A stretch of 64,000 nucleotides of DNA, taken from contig JBBEBP010000017.1 in NCBI GenBank assembly GCA_040882255.1, forward strand, positions 1 through 64,000, written 5' to 3'. Under the pieces are notes generated by a model that saw only the letters and a list, made by a program, of their open reading frames with translations, did not search any database and was not told the DNA's origin. Below are positions 18,222 through 27,770 of this stretch, piece after piece; the first letter of the stretch is position 1, and each line of letters begins with the position of its first letter. Source of the stretch: PWQG01 sp040882255. Lineage in GTDB: Bacteria; Pseudomonadota; Gammaproteobacteria; Pseudomonadales; Pseudohongiellaceae. The position numbers were made by a program, and so were the translations under genes.

Positions 18222-19637
18222 ATGAAAAACCGCGTATTGATTGTTGACGACGAGCCGGATATCCGGGAACTGCTACAACTGACCCTTTCACGCATGTCAT
18301 TGCAGCCGGTCTGTGTAAACGACCTGCGATCGGCCCGTGAGGCACTGGAGGGAGAACTGTTCGATCTCTGCCTGACCGACATGCGTCTGCCCGACGGTGA
18401 TGGCATCGACCTGGTCGAGCAGATTCAGCAGTCCGACCATCAGATTCCGGTCGCGGTGATCACCGCACATGGCAATGCCGAGGCGGCAATCCGGGCACTG
18501 AAAGCAGGCGCCTTCGATTTCGTCTCCAAGCCGTTGGACCTGCAGACACTGCGGGATCTTGTTGACAGTGCATTGCGTATCACCAGCCTGGATGGCGACG
18601 GTGCAACGCCGCCGAGGGCTGCCGGCGGGCCTCCGGATGAGGACTCTACTCCATCAATCACGGGCCAGTCTCCCGCCACCGCCAGTCTGCGGGATCAGAT
18701 TCGGCGGCTGGCCCGCAGCCAGGCGCCCGTGTTCATCCGGGGCGAGTCCGGCAGCGGAAAGGAACTTGCCGCACGCGCCATACACAACCTGGGGCCCCGG
18801 CGCGATGGCCCGTTCGTGGCAGTAAACTGTGGCGCCATTCCGGGTGAACTCATGGAAAGTGAATTGTTCGGACACGTCAAGGGAGCCTTTACCGGGGCCG
18901 ACCGTGACAAGACCGGTCTGTTCGAGACAGCAGCGGGGGGTACATTGTTCCTGGACGAAGTAGCCGATCTGCCTCTGCACATGCAGGTGAAGCTGCTGCG
19001 GGTCATCCAGGAAAAGGCCCTGCGCCGGGTCGGGTCCGAGCAGGAAGTATCCACCAATGTGCGCATTCTCAGCGCCAGTCATCGCGACCTGGCAAGTGAG
19101 CTCACTGCGGGGCGTTTCCGTCAGGATCTGTACTACCGTATCAATGTGATTGAGCTGTATGTGCCCAGCCTTCGCGAACGCCGCGAGGATATCCCGGAGT
19201 TGGCCAGCGACATCATGCGTCGCATGACCGGCGGCCAGAGCGAACCACCGCGCCTCAGCCAGACGGCACTGCGCGCCCTGCAGGACTATGCCTTTCCCGG
19301 CAACGTGCGGGAGCTGGAGAACATCCTGCAGCGTGCCGTCACTCTCAGCGATGGCAGACTGATCACCGATGCACACCTGGAACTCGGCGGCCCGGCCCAC
19401 GAACAGGACAGCCGGCAAGCCAACCGGAACGCAGATGGTCGGTCCGCGCCGCAACCGGAAGGGCAACCCCGGTTCGATGCAGGTTTCAGCCTGGAAAACC
19501 ACCTGGAAGAGATTGAACGGCGCCTGATTGAAGCGGCACTGGCCCAGACCCGCTGGAACAAGACGGCAGCGGCCCGGAAGCTGGGCCTGACATTCCGTTC
19601 ACTGCGTTATCGCATGAAGAAGCTTGGGCTGGACTGA
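18222..19637 (+). CDS. pilR: PilR, sigma-54-dependent response regulator
   Basis: A 471-residue NtrC-type activator. The receiver domain has the phospho-Asp in LTDMRLPDGDG. The AAA+ sigma-54 interaction domain shows GESGSGKELAARAIH and the GAFTGAD loop that contacts sigma-54. A Fis-type HTH ends the protein (NKTAAARKLGLTFRSLRYRM). In Pseudomonas it drives pilA transcription with RpoN. No pilA is in this window, so its target lies elsewhere. It ends one base from the convergent thiO stop. Confidence 0.94.
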   Translation: MKNRVLIVDDEPDIRELLQLTLSRMSLQPVCVNDLRSAREALEGELFDLCLTDMRLPDGDGIDLVEQIQQSDHQIPVAVITAHGNAEAAIRALKAGAFDFVSKPLDLQTLRDLVDSALRITSLDGDGATPPRAAGGPPDEDSTPSITGQSPATASLRDQIRRLARSQAPVFIRGESGSGKELAARAIHNLGPRRDGPFVAVNCGAIPGELMESELFGHVKGAFTGADRDKTGLFETAAGGTLFLDEVADLPLHMQVKLLRVIQEKALRRVGSEQEVSTNVRILSASHRDLASELTAGRFRQDLYYRINVIELYVPSLRERREDIPELASDIMRRMTGGQSEPPRLSQTALRALQDYAFPGNVRELENILQRAVTLSDGRLITDAHLELGGPAHEQDSRQANRNADGRSAPQPEGQPRFDAGFSLENHLEEIERRLIEAALAQTRWNKTAAARKLGLTFRSLRYRMKKLGLD

Positions 19638-19638
19638 G

Positions 19639-20751
19639 TCACGGCCGAACACACCGGACAGCCGGATCATAGGGAGCGGGTGACACCACCGGCGCACGCC
19701 CGGTCATCAGATCTGCGGTCAACCGGGCCGAGGCCGGCGCCAACACCAGGCCATTGCGGTAGTGCCCCGCATTGACCCAGGCATTGGCACTGCCCGGCAA
19801 TCGGCCAATGAATGGCACTCCGTCTGGCGCACCGGGACGCAGCCCGGCCCACTGTCGCTTTACTGGCACCGAAGCCAGCGCGGGCAACAGCTGTTCTGCG
19901 GAAGCCCGCAGCGACTGCAAAGCCTCATCGGTAGTGCTTTTATCAAAACCGGCCTGCTCCAGCGTACTTCCGGCCAGCAGGTGTCGATCGCGACGCGGTA
20001 TCAGATACCGTCCCTGATACAGCACCATTTCATCCAGCACCCGCCCGGGCAACTCATAGAGCAGCATCTGTCCCTTTACCGGTTCAATCGGTAACGTCAA
20101 CCCCGTCCGCTCCAGCAGCCGTGCTGTCCAGGCCCCGGTACAGAACACGTATTCCCCTGCCTGCACCCGCTCTTCTTCGCCACTGCTGCTGCGCACCCAA
20201 AGACCATCGAGCTGACGACCTGCCAGGGCCAGGTCGCATACCTCGGAAAACTCCCGAATGTCTGCGCCCGAATCCATGAGCGATGTCCGTAGTGCCTGCC
20301 CGAGCCGGGGGTTCCGTATGTTGGCGACATCCGGCATCCACAAGCCACTGATGAAACTTCTCGCCAGTGCCGGTTGACGCTCATGAATAAAACCCGCATC
20401 CACCGGCACCATCCGGCGCCCACTGCGTCCTGACCACTCCAGTGCTTCTGCGGAGTCGTCCGCTTCCAGCATCAGCAATCCACACGCCTCCAGCTCCGAG
20501 TCAATACCGGTCTCGTTCAACAATGCAGCACTGAGTTCGGGATAATAATCCTGCGCCCAGGATGCCAGCGCGGTCACCGCCGCGTTGTAGCGCCATGGAT
20601 ACAGCGGCGAAACGATGCCGCCACCGGCCCAGGAAGCCTCTCCGGCGCACCGGCCCCGCTCGATCAGAGTGACCGTCCTGCCGGCGGCCGTCAGCTCCCG
20701 GGCCACCAGAAGGCCCATGATCCCGCCTCCCACGATGGCCACGTCCTTCAT
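19639..20751 (-). CDS. thiO: FAD-dependent glycine oxidase ThiO / D-amino-acid oxidase family
   Basis: A 370-residue flavoprotein of the DAO family. The FAD-binding GxGxxG is in VAIVGGGIMGLLVARE at the start, and RPGAPDGVPFIGRLPG near the C-terminus is typical of ThiO, which oxidises glycine to iminoglycine for the thiazole of thiamine. The start at 20751 has GGAG upstream; an ATG 60 bp earlier lacks support. P. aeruginosa has the equivalent gene between pilR and fimT. No other thi gene is present, so another D-amino-acid-oxidase role is possible. Confidence 0.83.
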   Translation of the reverse strand: MKDVAIVGGGIMGLLVARELTAAGRTVTLIERGRCAGEASWAGGGIVSPLYPWRYNAAVTALASWAQDYYPELSAALLNETGIDSELEACGLLMLEADDSAEALEWSGRSGRRMVPVDAGFIHERQPALARSFISGLWMPDVANIRNPRLGQALRTSLMDSGADIREFSEVCDLALAGRQLDGLWVRSSSGEEERVQAGEYVFCTGAWTARLLERTGLTLPIEPVKGQMLLYELPGRVLDEMVLYQGRYLIPRRDRHLLAGSTLEQAGFDKSTTDEALQSLRASAEQLLPALASVPVKRQWAGLRPGAPDGVPFIGRLPGSANAWVNAGHYRNGLVLAPASARLTADLMTGRAPVVSPAPYDPAVRCVRP

Positions 20752-20864
20752 GCTCCGCTCTCCTTTCCTCTCTGCCAGTGTGGATCGGTCCGCGCGGGCA
20801 GGCTTTGCCATTCACGACTACACTGATCACGAAACCTCTGAAAAACTCACAAGGATGTGATGTC

Positions 20865-21425
20865 ATGAGCGATTCCATGGACGGCCTGTCGCTGATCGAG
20901 CTGCTTTGCACCCTGGCTATTATAACAGCCCTGACCACGGCCGCTCTGCCTGCATGGCAGCCCCTCGTGCAGCAGCAGGAAGGAAAGCGGGTGATGCGCG
21001 GGCTGGTATCCCTCCTCAACAACGCCAGAACCGCAGCGGTGCAGGAAAATCAGCCGGTGACCGTCTGTCCGGCCGCGCCGGATTCCCTGCAATGCGACAG
21101 TACCTGGAGCCGGGGTGCCATCGCATTCATCGACCCACCGGGTCATCGTAAAGCCAGTGACGACACCCTCCTCCATCGACTGCAATGGCCTGCAAACAGC
21201 GGCGAGCTGCGTTGGCGCGCATTCGGCAACCGACAATACCTGGTCATCAACAGCCGGGGACAGATTCGTCACCAGAGCGGCAACTTCACGTGGTGCCCCG
21301 CCGACGCAGACCCGCGACAGGCAAGACAACTGGTGCTCAACGCCGTCGGCCGGATAAGGGTGGCCAGGGATCGTGACGGGGACGGAATACGCGAAAACAG
21401 CCGGGGACACCCCCTGACCTGTTAG
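20865..21425 (+). CDS. fimT: FimT-like minor pseudopilin (GspH/FimT family)
   Basis: A 186-residue type IV prepilin. Its short leader ends in Gly before LSLIELL, so the mature protein would begin with Leu rather than the usual Phe; Glu5 is kept. A hydrophobic helix follows, then a GspH-like domain with four or more cysteines. The ATG at 20865 has AAGGA upstream. Position beside thiO corresponds to P. aeruginosa FimT, a protein linked to DNA uptake in some species. The neighbouring pilE-fimU operon faces it from the other strand. Confidence 0.85.
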   Translation: MSDSMDGLSLIELLCTLAIITALTTAALPAWQPLVQQQEGKRVMRGLVSLLNNARTAAVQENQPVTVCPAAPDSLQCDSTWSRGAIAFIDPPGHRKASDDTLLHRLQWPANSGELRWRAFGNRQYLVINSRGQIRHQSGNFTWCPADADPRQARQLVLNAVGRIRVARDRDGDGIRENSRGHPLTC

Positions 21426-21443
21426 CCCTACTTCGGCAGAGCC

Positions 21444-21887
21444 TCAACGCCAGCAGTTGTCGACGGTGTCGCCGGTGGCTCCACGTTGACCGGTGTGGTC
21501 GATGGTCAGCGTAGTGCAACTGTCGTCTGTCTGGCTGCCCTGGGGCGTGGCCGTGGCCACAAAGCAGTTCGCGATGGAGCCGCCTGCGCAGGCGGAAACA
21601 CCCACCTGGTAACGACCGCTTTCCGATGTGCGCGTTGCCTGCGGCGGGTCCGCCAGCGGTGCCGCATTGGTGGAATAGCTGTTGTTGTTGGAGTAGAAGC
21701 GCTCCTGATCGGACGCCACTTCCATCAGCAGACTCTGTGCTTCGGCGCGCCCACCGGCCAACACACTGTTCTGGTAAGCAGGCAGGGCAACGGCCACCAG
21801 GATCCCGATGATCGCCACCACAATCAGCAGCTCGATCAGGCTGAATCCTGCGTAACGGGTCCCGCCGTCGTGTCTGGGCGCTTCCAT
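21444..21887 (-). CDS. pilE: PilE-type minor pilin
   Basis: A 147-residue type IV pilin with cleavage expected at G/FSLIELLIVVAII and a typical hydrophobic N-terminal helix, then a small C-terminal domain with a disulfide-type Cys pair (SCTTLT and DNCWR). It is the last gene of the fimU-pilV-W-X-Y1-Y2-E operon, as in P. aeruginosa, where PilE primes pilus assembly. The ATG at 21887 with CGGAG 8 nt upstream is preferred to the ATG at 21905. No gene for a major pilin was seen nearby. Confidence 0.88.
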   Translation of the reverse strand: MEAPRHDGGTRYAGFSLIELLIVVAIIGILVAVALPAYQNSVLAGGRAEAQSLLMEVASDQERFYSNNNSYSTNAAPLADPPQATRTSESGRYQVGVSACAGGSIANCFVATATPQGSQTDDSCTTLTIDHTGQRGATGDTVDNCWR

Positions 21888-21907
21888 TGATACGGCTCCG
21901 ATCATAG

Positions 21908-22282
21908 TCAGTTTCGCTCCAGTTCCCGGATCTTGTCGGCTGGCCCCAGTATATCAAGCCGCAGCAGGACTCCCGAACCGTCCGTGGTGAAAGCCACCAC
22001 CATCCCGTTGTCCAGGTCGTGCAGCCGCAACTCCCGCTGCTCCGCATAGACGCGCGTACGGCCATCCTCAACCCTGTAGCGTTGACCCGAGATCTGAATG
22101 TATCCTGCATCCTGCTGGAGCACCTCCACCGTACCGGTCTGCCGGGGCGCTGTCCCGGACGGCTCTGCATCCTGTCCACTGCCCTGCGCCACGGCTACAG
22201 CGGGTACGCACAGCAGCGCAAGCAAAAGCATATACCGCAGCCATCCTGCTGGCCCGCCGGTATTCCCGGGTTCACTCATCAT
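21908..22282 (-). CDS. pilY2: PilY2-like small secreted protein
   Basis: A 124-residue protein with a signal peptide (LLALLCVPAVAVAQG) and a short C-terminal region of alternating polar and hydrophobic residues (YIQISGQRYRVEDGRTRVYA). It is assigned to PilY2 by position between pilY1 and pilE; PilY2 proteins are poorly conserved and their role in pilus biogenesis is unclear. The ATG at 22282 has GGAG 6 nt upstream; a GTG at 22303, adjoining the pilY1 stop, is an alternative. Confidence 0.7.
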   Translation of the reverse strand: MMSEPGNTGGPAGWLRYMLLLALLCVPAVAVAQGSGQDAEPSGTAPRQTGTVEVLQQDAGYIQISGQRYRVEDGRTRVYAEQRELRLHDLDNGMVVAFTTDGSGVLLRLDILGPADKIRELERN

Positions 22283-22303
22283 CCGACTCTCCACGAAAAC
22301 CAC

Positions 22304-25300
22304 CTATTCCAGTTGCCGCCAGGACTGACGTCCGGAAGCGGTTACCCCGATATTGAGTTCCACGGCGTCCAGATCCCCGCTACTGCCACTGATCACCGCA
22401 AAATCACTGTCGGAATCTGACAGAATGCTCGGCGTGGGCACGATACCGATATCGGTCATCCGCCCCGAAGCGTCCGAATCATTGTCGTCAAACGACCCGT
22501 CTCCATTGAGATCGAATGCCGGAAACTGAAGCTGACCGCCATTGGCATAATTCAGTTGCATGACGAAACTGCTTCCACCAAATTCACAGGGCGACTGCGA
22601 GGGAAGCAATGTCGTGAAAATGATGCGTCCGTCGCGGACTTCCGCATTACTGACCTGCCGTTCACCGAAATTGCTATTGTTATCCGCCCCCTGTATTTTT
22701 TGTGGCATCAGATCGATTTTCCAGCCCTGATGCACGCTGAAGTCAATATCGATATCACTGACATCACGCAACGTGTAGTCGGTTTCGTCCACGTCGTCAC
22801 CATCGGTATCATAGGACTCCACATACTGATCCTCGATATACTGTTGCAGCAGACCGGAACTGTCCAGGTCACTGCTTTGTCCGTCATCCCAGATACCGTA
22901 GAACGCTTGTGTCGGCTCTCCCGTCGGGCTGTTGTCGCCCAGCTCCAGATACTTGCCGGTACCGAAATAGACCATGAAGCCCTCGCCACCGTAGGGGTGG
23001 CGGGCCACCTGCGGCTGTGTGGTGATGGGCTGTCCAGCCTCGGTCGTGAACAGTGGCAACAGGGTGCCACCCTGTGAATGGGCCACCTCCCACTGACCGG
23101 TGTTATTGCCGCTTACATCGAACTTCCAGAGTTGTCCCTGCAGGTCGCCGGCATAGATGGCGTCGACGGTCTGATCTCCCGTCTCGTCAATCAGTACCGG
23201 GGTCGCCAGTCCGTTCGGGGTGGTGGAGCTGCCGCTCTCCGTACTGATTTTCCGGACCAGGTCGCCGGTTTCCAGATCCACGATGAACAGCGATGCGTGC
23301 CCCGTGGTGCTGGCCGCTCCGTCTCCCTCCGTGTTGTTGTATCCGTTTCCGAACACGGCCGCCCAACGGCCATTGGCCATCTTTGCGATCTGGGGCCGGC
23401 CGTAAGTGTATCCCAGATCCGGGTCGTCGGCGTCGGTGAACTCCCACAGCACGAGCTCATCCGCCCGATTTTCACTGAAGCGGGACGGGTCCGTGACGTC
23501 AAGAGCAAAAACGCCCTGTCCCCCTTTCCCCAGCGCCCCGGCCAGCACGCTGCGCCACGCGCCCGTGCCCGAGCCAACAGGATCGTTTGCTCCCGGTAGA
23601 TAGGCATCGACGATATTGGTTCCGCCGTCGACGAAGAACCGGTGCGAGTAATCCTCGCGGCTCAATTCGGGAAGTTCACTGAACACCGATCGGGGCACGT
23701 AGGCGAGCATCTCGGCACCGGTCTCCTCATTGAATCCATGCAGCATCCCGTCGTTGGCGCCCACATACACCATAGCCTGACGGTCCTCGTAATGCTGCCG
23801 GAACTCGCTGTATGGCTTGGCTGCCAGGTTGTCCGCATAATGGAATCGCGGCGCACCCACATACCGGGGGTCGGAGTTGACGATATCCCCCAACACCGTA
23901 TTCCGGTAGCGGAAACCATAGCCACTCACCTCGTTGCTGCGCTCGCCACGCAGATAGTCGGTCAGTGCCTGGCCGTACGCCTGGTTGGAGGCGATTTCCC
24001 CTGCATTCTCCGTATCCTCCGGGAACGGTGAGTACGCAAGCAGTTCACTCACCTGCGCAGGAGACAGTTCGGTGTCATCATCCGGTGCGTCGTAGTTATC
24101 CGGCCAACGGAATGGCACCCCCTCCCCGGCGTTACCCGCGTCCGGGCTCCAGGTGAGAATACTGCGCCCGCCATGGCTCTGTCCGTTCAGAACATTGGCA
24201 GCGTTCCACTCGGGACTGGACTCTATGGAGCCATCCGGATTGATCTGGAAAGCGAGCAGCTGCCCGCTCCAGTCGCTGCTGTCGAAGCGTGCCTGATAGA
24301 GAAAACTCTCGGCACTCAATGTGCCTGAATTACTGGCCACTGACGCGGACGAGCCGGTGCGGTCGGCAATCGCCGCGATCGCCTCGCTGATTGCACTCAC
24401 CACCTGGGACGGGGACTGGGCCGAGACAAACAATCCCCGGCTGTTATAGGCAGCGTGCCAGAGGTCATCGATTTTCTCCGGGTCACTCGCATAGGGGTTC
24501 CCCCAGTCGTCATCTTCTTCCAGTTCGGGGTCAGGCCAACCGTCGTTATTTGTATCTTCCAGTTCGCCCGATACCCCGAAGGCGACGCCGAAGGTCACCA
24601 TGTGCTGATGCCTGGCCTGGTCAAAGGTCGTGGTCGGCACCTGATCCGGCAGTGCGCTGAGATCGTTCTCATAGTAATACCGCGCCACGTCCGCCAGGGT
24701 CTGGCTGACACCATCGCCATCAGCGTCACTGATCGAATCGGAAGGCGCATCCCCGCTCCAGTAACCATCCGTGAACAGGACACTGAAGTGCTGCTGACAG
24801 GCGGAAATGATCGGATCGTCATAGCCCAGCCCACCATCGTAATACTGACCGACACGCTCCAGCCCCTGCCGCAAAGGCGTGCCCAACGCCTGCCATTGAT
24901 GCTCGCGGAAAGCCTCGATCAGGTTGCTGTTGTGCGATGAGTACTCGTCTGTATTCGCATTCGGGACCGGTACAAACAACTCATCGTACTCATTGATCAG
25001 CCCCAGACCGAAGCGGTAGGACGGAGACGACGTGACCACCTGTGAAATAGCGTCACGTGTCACTGATGAACGCTTGCGGTGGTACTCGTACCAGTTGGCG
25101 ATATTCTGCCGGGTCTCGTCCAGCGTGCGCCCGTACGTATCCGTCTCACTGCCCGATACCGTACTGGTCTCGACAGTCGTACCAAAGCAGTCCGCAAAGG
25201 GCACAGGGGCAGCGGCACTGGTTGTGCTGCAATCCTGGTCCAGTGCCTGTATGTCATCGGCTGACGCTGTGGTGAACGCCTCCACTGTCAGCTCCGTGCC

Positions 25301-26002
25301 GCCCACGGTGTGATGGATGCGTGAATCAAACAGGTCCACCCGGCCGTTGCCACCATCCGTGGCACTGGACGGTCCGCTGGGAATACTGCCGATATGGCCC
25401 TTGTCGTCCAGCGCCACGTCGTAGCGGAAGCCAGTCAAATTTCTTGTCAGGCTATACCCGTCCGTGCCCGGTTGTGGATTGCTGCGGGCTGCAGTGAAAT
25501 CTGCATCGGGCATACCGGGCCACGGTTCGTAATCCACCTCCGGGTTGTAGAACAGGAGATTAAAATCGGAGGACCGGATTCGCCAGTCCCGTTGTTCGGA
25601 ATCCCCGTTTCTTTCCCGTTCCGGATAAAAACAGCTGTCGTATGCGTTATCGTCGTTCTGAAAATAGTAGACGAAAGAGCGACGTCCGGCACATTGCCCC
25701 GTGGAGGCAAATGACAGCCAGGTACCATCATCGTTGTTGGCAACACCCGCGTCTTCCCAGTAATTCAGGTAATAGGCGTGTTCCCCCACCATGATTTCCC
25801 AGTCCATCGACCCCGAATCGTCCACCATGAAGAACACATTCGGATCCACGCTGACGCCGAGAAACAGCGGACCGTTGGCCAGATCGAGCGGGGCGGCCCG
25901 GGCGGTCGAGGCGCCCAGCACCAGCACCGCCAACAACCAATAACGTATTACCATCAATGTCTGACGGGTCAGGTCTGGTGCTGCATTGCTGTTCGCCATC
26001 AT
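22304..26002 (-). CDS. pilY1: PilY1, type IV pilus tip adhesin / assembly factor
   Basis: A 1232-residue exported protein. After a signal peptide (ending STARAAP), a von Willebrand A-like region carries the metal-site motif DDSGSM near residue 65 and SVLFTDGYW. The C-terminal half is the PilY1 beta-propeller (MVYVGANDGMLHGFNEETGA). Several Asp-rich putative calcium loops occur (DADGDGV, DTNNDGWPD, DTDGDDVDE, DLNGDGSFDDND). In Pseudomonas, PilY1 caps pili, regulates retraction through Ca2+, and takes part in surface sensing. The ATG at 26002 has AGGAGA 6 nt upstream. Confidence 0.94.
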   Translation of the reverse strand: MMANSNAAPDLTRQTLMVIRYWLLAVLVLGASTARAAPLDLANGPLFLGVSVDPNVFFMVDDSGSMDWEIMVGEHAYYLNYWEDAGVANNDDGTWLSFASTGQCAGRRSFVYYFQNDDNAYDSCFYPERERNGDSEQRDWRIRSSDFNLLFYNPEVDYEPWPGMPDADFTAARSNPQPGTDGYSLTRNLTGFRYDVALDDKGHIGSIPSGPSSATDGGNGRVDLFDSRIHHTVGGTELTVEAFTTASADDIQALDQDCSTTSAAAPVPFADCFGTTVETSTVSGSETDTYGRTLDETRQNIANWYEYHRKRSSVTRDAISQVVTSSPSYRFGLGLINEYDELFVPVPNANTDEYSSHNSNLIEAFREHQWQALGTPLRQGLERVGQYYDGGLGYDDPIISACQQHFSVLFTDGYWSGDAPSDSISDADGDGVSQTLADVARYYYENDLSALPDQVPTTTFDQARHQHMVTFGVAFGVSGELEDTNNDGWPDPELEEDDDWGNPYASDPEKIDDLWHAAYNSRGLFVSAQSPSQVVSAISEAIAAIADRTGSSASVASNSGTLSAESFLYQARFDSSDWSGQLLAFQINPDGSIESSPEWNAANVLNGQSHGGRSILTWSPDAGNAGEGVPFRWPDNYDAPDDDTELSPAQVSELLAYSPFPEDTENAGEIASNQAYGQALTDYLRGERSNEVSGYGFRYRNTVLGDIVNSDPRYVGAPRFHYADNLAAKPYSEFRQHYEDRQAMVYVGANDGMLHGFNEETGAEMLAYVPRSVFSELPELSREDYSHRFFVDGGTNIVDAYLPGANDPVGSGTGAWRSVLAGALGKGGQGVFALDVTDPSRFSENRADELVLWEFTDADDPDLGYTYGRPQIAKMANGRWAAVFGNGYNNTEGDGAASTTGHASLFIVDLETGDLVRKISTESGSSTTPNGLATPVLIDETGDQTVDAIYAGDLQGQLWKFDVSGNNTGQWEVAHSQGGTLLPLFTTEAGQPITTQPQVARHPYGGEGFMVYFGTGKYLELGDNSPTGEPTQAFYGIWDDGQSSDLDSSGLLQQYIEDQYVESYDTDGDDVDETDYTLRDVSDIDIDFSVHQGWKIDLMPQKIQGADNNSNFGERQVSNAEVRDGRIIFTTLLPSQSPCEFGGSSFVMQLNYANGGQLQFPAFDLNGDGSFDDNDSDASGRMTDIGIVPTPSILSDSDSDFAVISGSSGDLDAVELNIGVTASGRQSWRQLE

Positions 26003-26031
26003 GACATGTCTCCTGCGGTTATCCGGCGTCA

Positions 26032-26598
26032 CTACTCGTAACTCCGGACATAGGTGGACTGCAGTTGCACAACCGACGAGGCATTCCGGCCAGTCCCCCG
26101 CGCCGTGATTCTGTGGAAGACCCGGCTGCGGTCCTGTGATCCGGTACCCAGTGCCACGGATTCACCTGACGTCGCCACCCGGTATTCCTCGATGACAAAA
26201 CGCGGGTTCTCGGCCAGACCCGGGGCTCCGGGCGCCACCCGGGCGTTGTTCTGCCACCAGGAGGACGTGTTGCGGGAGGTTTCCCTCCACCAGGGAACAG
26301 AGTTGTCGGCATCCGGATCCATTGCCTCACGCACCCAGACGCCGGTCGAGCCGTCATCGCTGGCCGTTGGCCAGATCGCCTGTCCAGCCAGCCACTGCTC
26401 TCCCTCCGTCAAGGCGGACTCCGCTGCCTGAAAGGCTGCGCTGTAGTCCTGCATATTCCCGGCCATCCGCTCTTCCAGAATCGTCGACTCCATACTGCTG
26501 ACTCCCATCAACGTCAGCACCAGCAGAAAGACCAGACAGAAGATCAGCACCGCACCACGCTGCCGCCCCGGGTTGCCTGACATGACTACGCACTTCAT
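26032..26598 (-). CDS. pilX: PilX minor pilin
   Basis: A 188-residue PilX-family protein with a basic leader, a hydrophobic helix (GAVLIFCLVFLLVLTLMG) and the family motif LEERMAGN, followed by AAFQAAESAL. The ATG at 26598 overlaps the pilW TGA (ATGA), suggesting coupled translation; an ATG at 26583 gives a shorter leader. PilX, with PilV, PilW and FimU, forms the minor-pilin complex that initiates pili and holds PilY1. The Glu5 of true pilins is replaced in this family, which is normal for PilX. Confidence 0.88.
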   Translation of the reverse strand: MKCVVMSGNPGRQRGAVLIFCLVFLLVLTLMGVSSMESTILEERMAGNMQDYSAAFQAAESALTEGEQWLAGQAIWPTASDDGSTGVWVREAMDPDADNSVPWWRETSRNTSSWWQNNARVAPGAPGLAENPRFVIEEYRVATSGESVALGTGSQDRSRVFHRITARGTGRNASSVVQLQSTYVRSYE

Positions 26599-27770
26599 CG
26601 CCCCACCGCCCGGTTTCGCAATGTAATGGTGGAAGTGAACACGCGCCGATAACGCTGATCCCCGGGCAGTGCCCCGTTCCCGGCCGCCCCGTCGTAGACC
26701 ACACCATTGAACCGGTAGGGCTGCGACGCAGCAGCCAGATTATCTTCAATGGACTGCACGAGCACGCTGATCCGCACCGAGATGACCCGGCCCCAATCCG
26801 GGACCTGGTCTGCCGTCACCCAGGCATCGACGCTCTGCCGGCTGTCGTTGTCGGTATTCAGACCGTACAGGATCTGGATACTCTCAATGCCTTCCACGAG
26901 CTCCTCCGGAGTACCCAGACCGGCCTGGTCATTGAGTTGACGCCGGAAGAGCGCAGGCGGATTGCTCGCATCCCCGCCGCGTTTGCCGACATAGAACATC
27001 GTCCCCTGCAGCTTGACCAGCTGTCCGCCCGCAGTAGAACCCAATCCCTGCGACACATCATTGCCGGGTTCACAGCCGGCCGACAACACGGAGTTGATGC
27101 TCGCTCCACCCTGGATTTCCTGCACATTACAGGCCTGCGCCCAGTCTGCTCTTTCGCAGTCACTGAGCAGCAGAATATCGCCATCCTGCAGATCGGTGAT
27201 GGTGGAATTCACCACCGTCGCCGCGCCGCCCGAAACACTGTTTATCGTCGCGCCGCCACCGGATGTATTCCAGGCCCTGACAATGTCACTGCCCGGCATG
27301 GCATCCATGGTGTCCAGCACATTGCCACCGGAGCTTGACCAGTTCCCGGAAGTGGTGCTTTCCAGCCCCCTGTTATCTGTGCTATTGAAAATGTCACCTG
27401 GCGCCGTTCCATTGCCGTGATCCGATTCCCAACCTTGTATTCCCATGTCCGGCTGAAACGAGGAAGGAACCTCATCCGAATTCAGGGTGTTATTGATATT
27501 CTCCGGCTCAATCGCGCTCAGGCATCCGAGGTAGCCAGCCATCCTAAGTTCCCGGGAAAGAAAGTGAATGGCGAAACGGCCATTCTCCTGCATACGCATA
27601 TGCGCTTCCTGATCGCGTTGCGTCTGATTGTTACCGACGTAGACCTGGCTTACGCCTGCCGCCAGTGTGAGTCCCAGCACCATGGCAATCAGAAGCTCTA
27701 CCAGGCTCAGCCCGGCGCAGCCTCGTCCCATCTTCAGTGTCTGCGATTGCATGTTCCGTATCCCCGTCAT
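26595..27770 (-). CDS. pilW: PilW minor pilin
   Basis: A 391-residue minor pilin with prepilin site G/LSLVELLIAMVLGL and the PilW-type block MRMQENGRFAIHFLSRELRMAG. The large periplasmic domain contains several cysteines. The ATG at 27770 overlaps the pilV stop by 4 bp; another ATG at 27752 with GGGGA upstream gives a shorter leader and may be used instead. It is part of the minor-pilin priming complex. Confidence 0.88.
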   Translation of the reverse strand: MTGIRNMQSQTLKMGRGCAGLSLVELLIAMVLGLTLAAGVSQVYVGNNQTQRDQEAHMRMQENGRFAIHFLSRELRMAGYLGCLSAIEPENINNTLNSDEVPSSFQPDMGIQGWESDHGNGTAPGDIFNSTDNRGLESTTSGNWSSSGGNVLDTMDAMPGSDIVRAWNTSGGGATINSVSGGAATVVNSTITDLQDGDILLLSDCERADWAQACNVQEIQGGASINSVLSAGCEPGNDVSQGLGSTAGGQLVKLQGTMFYVGKRGGDASNPPALFRRQLNDQAGLGTPEELVEGIESIQILYGLNTDNDSRQSVDAWVTADQVPDWGRVISVRISVLVQSIEDNLAAASQPYRFNGVVYDGAAGNGALPGDQRYRRVFTSTITLRNRAVGR

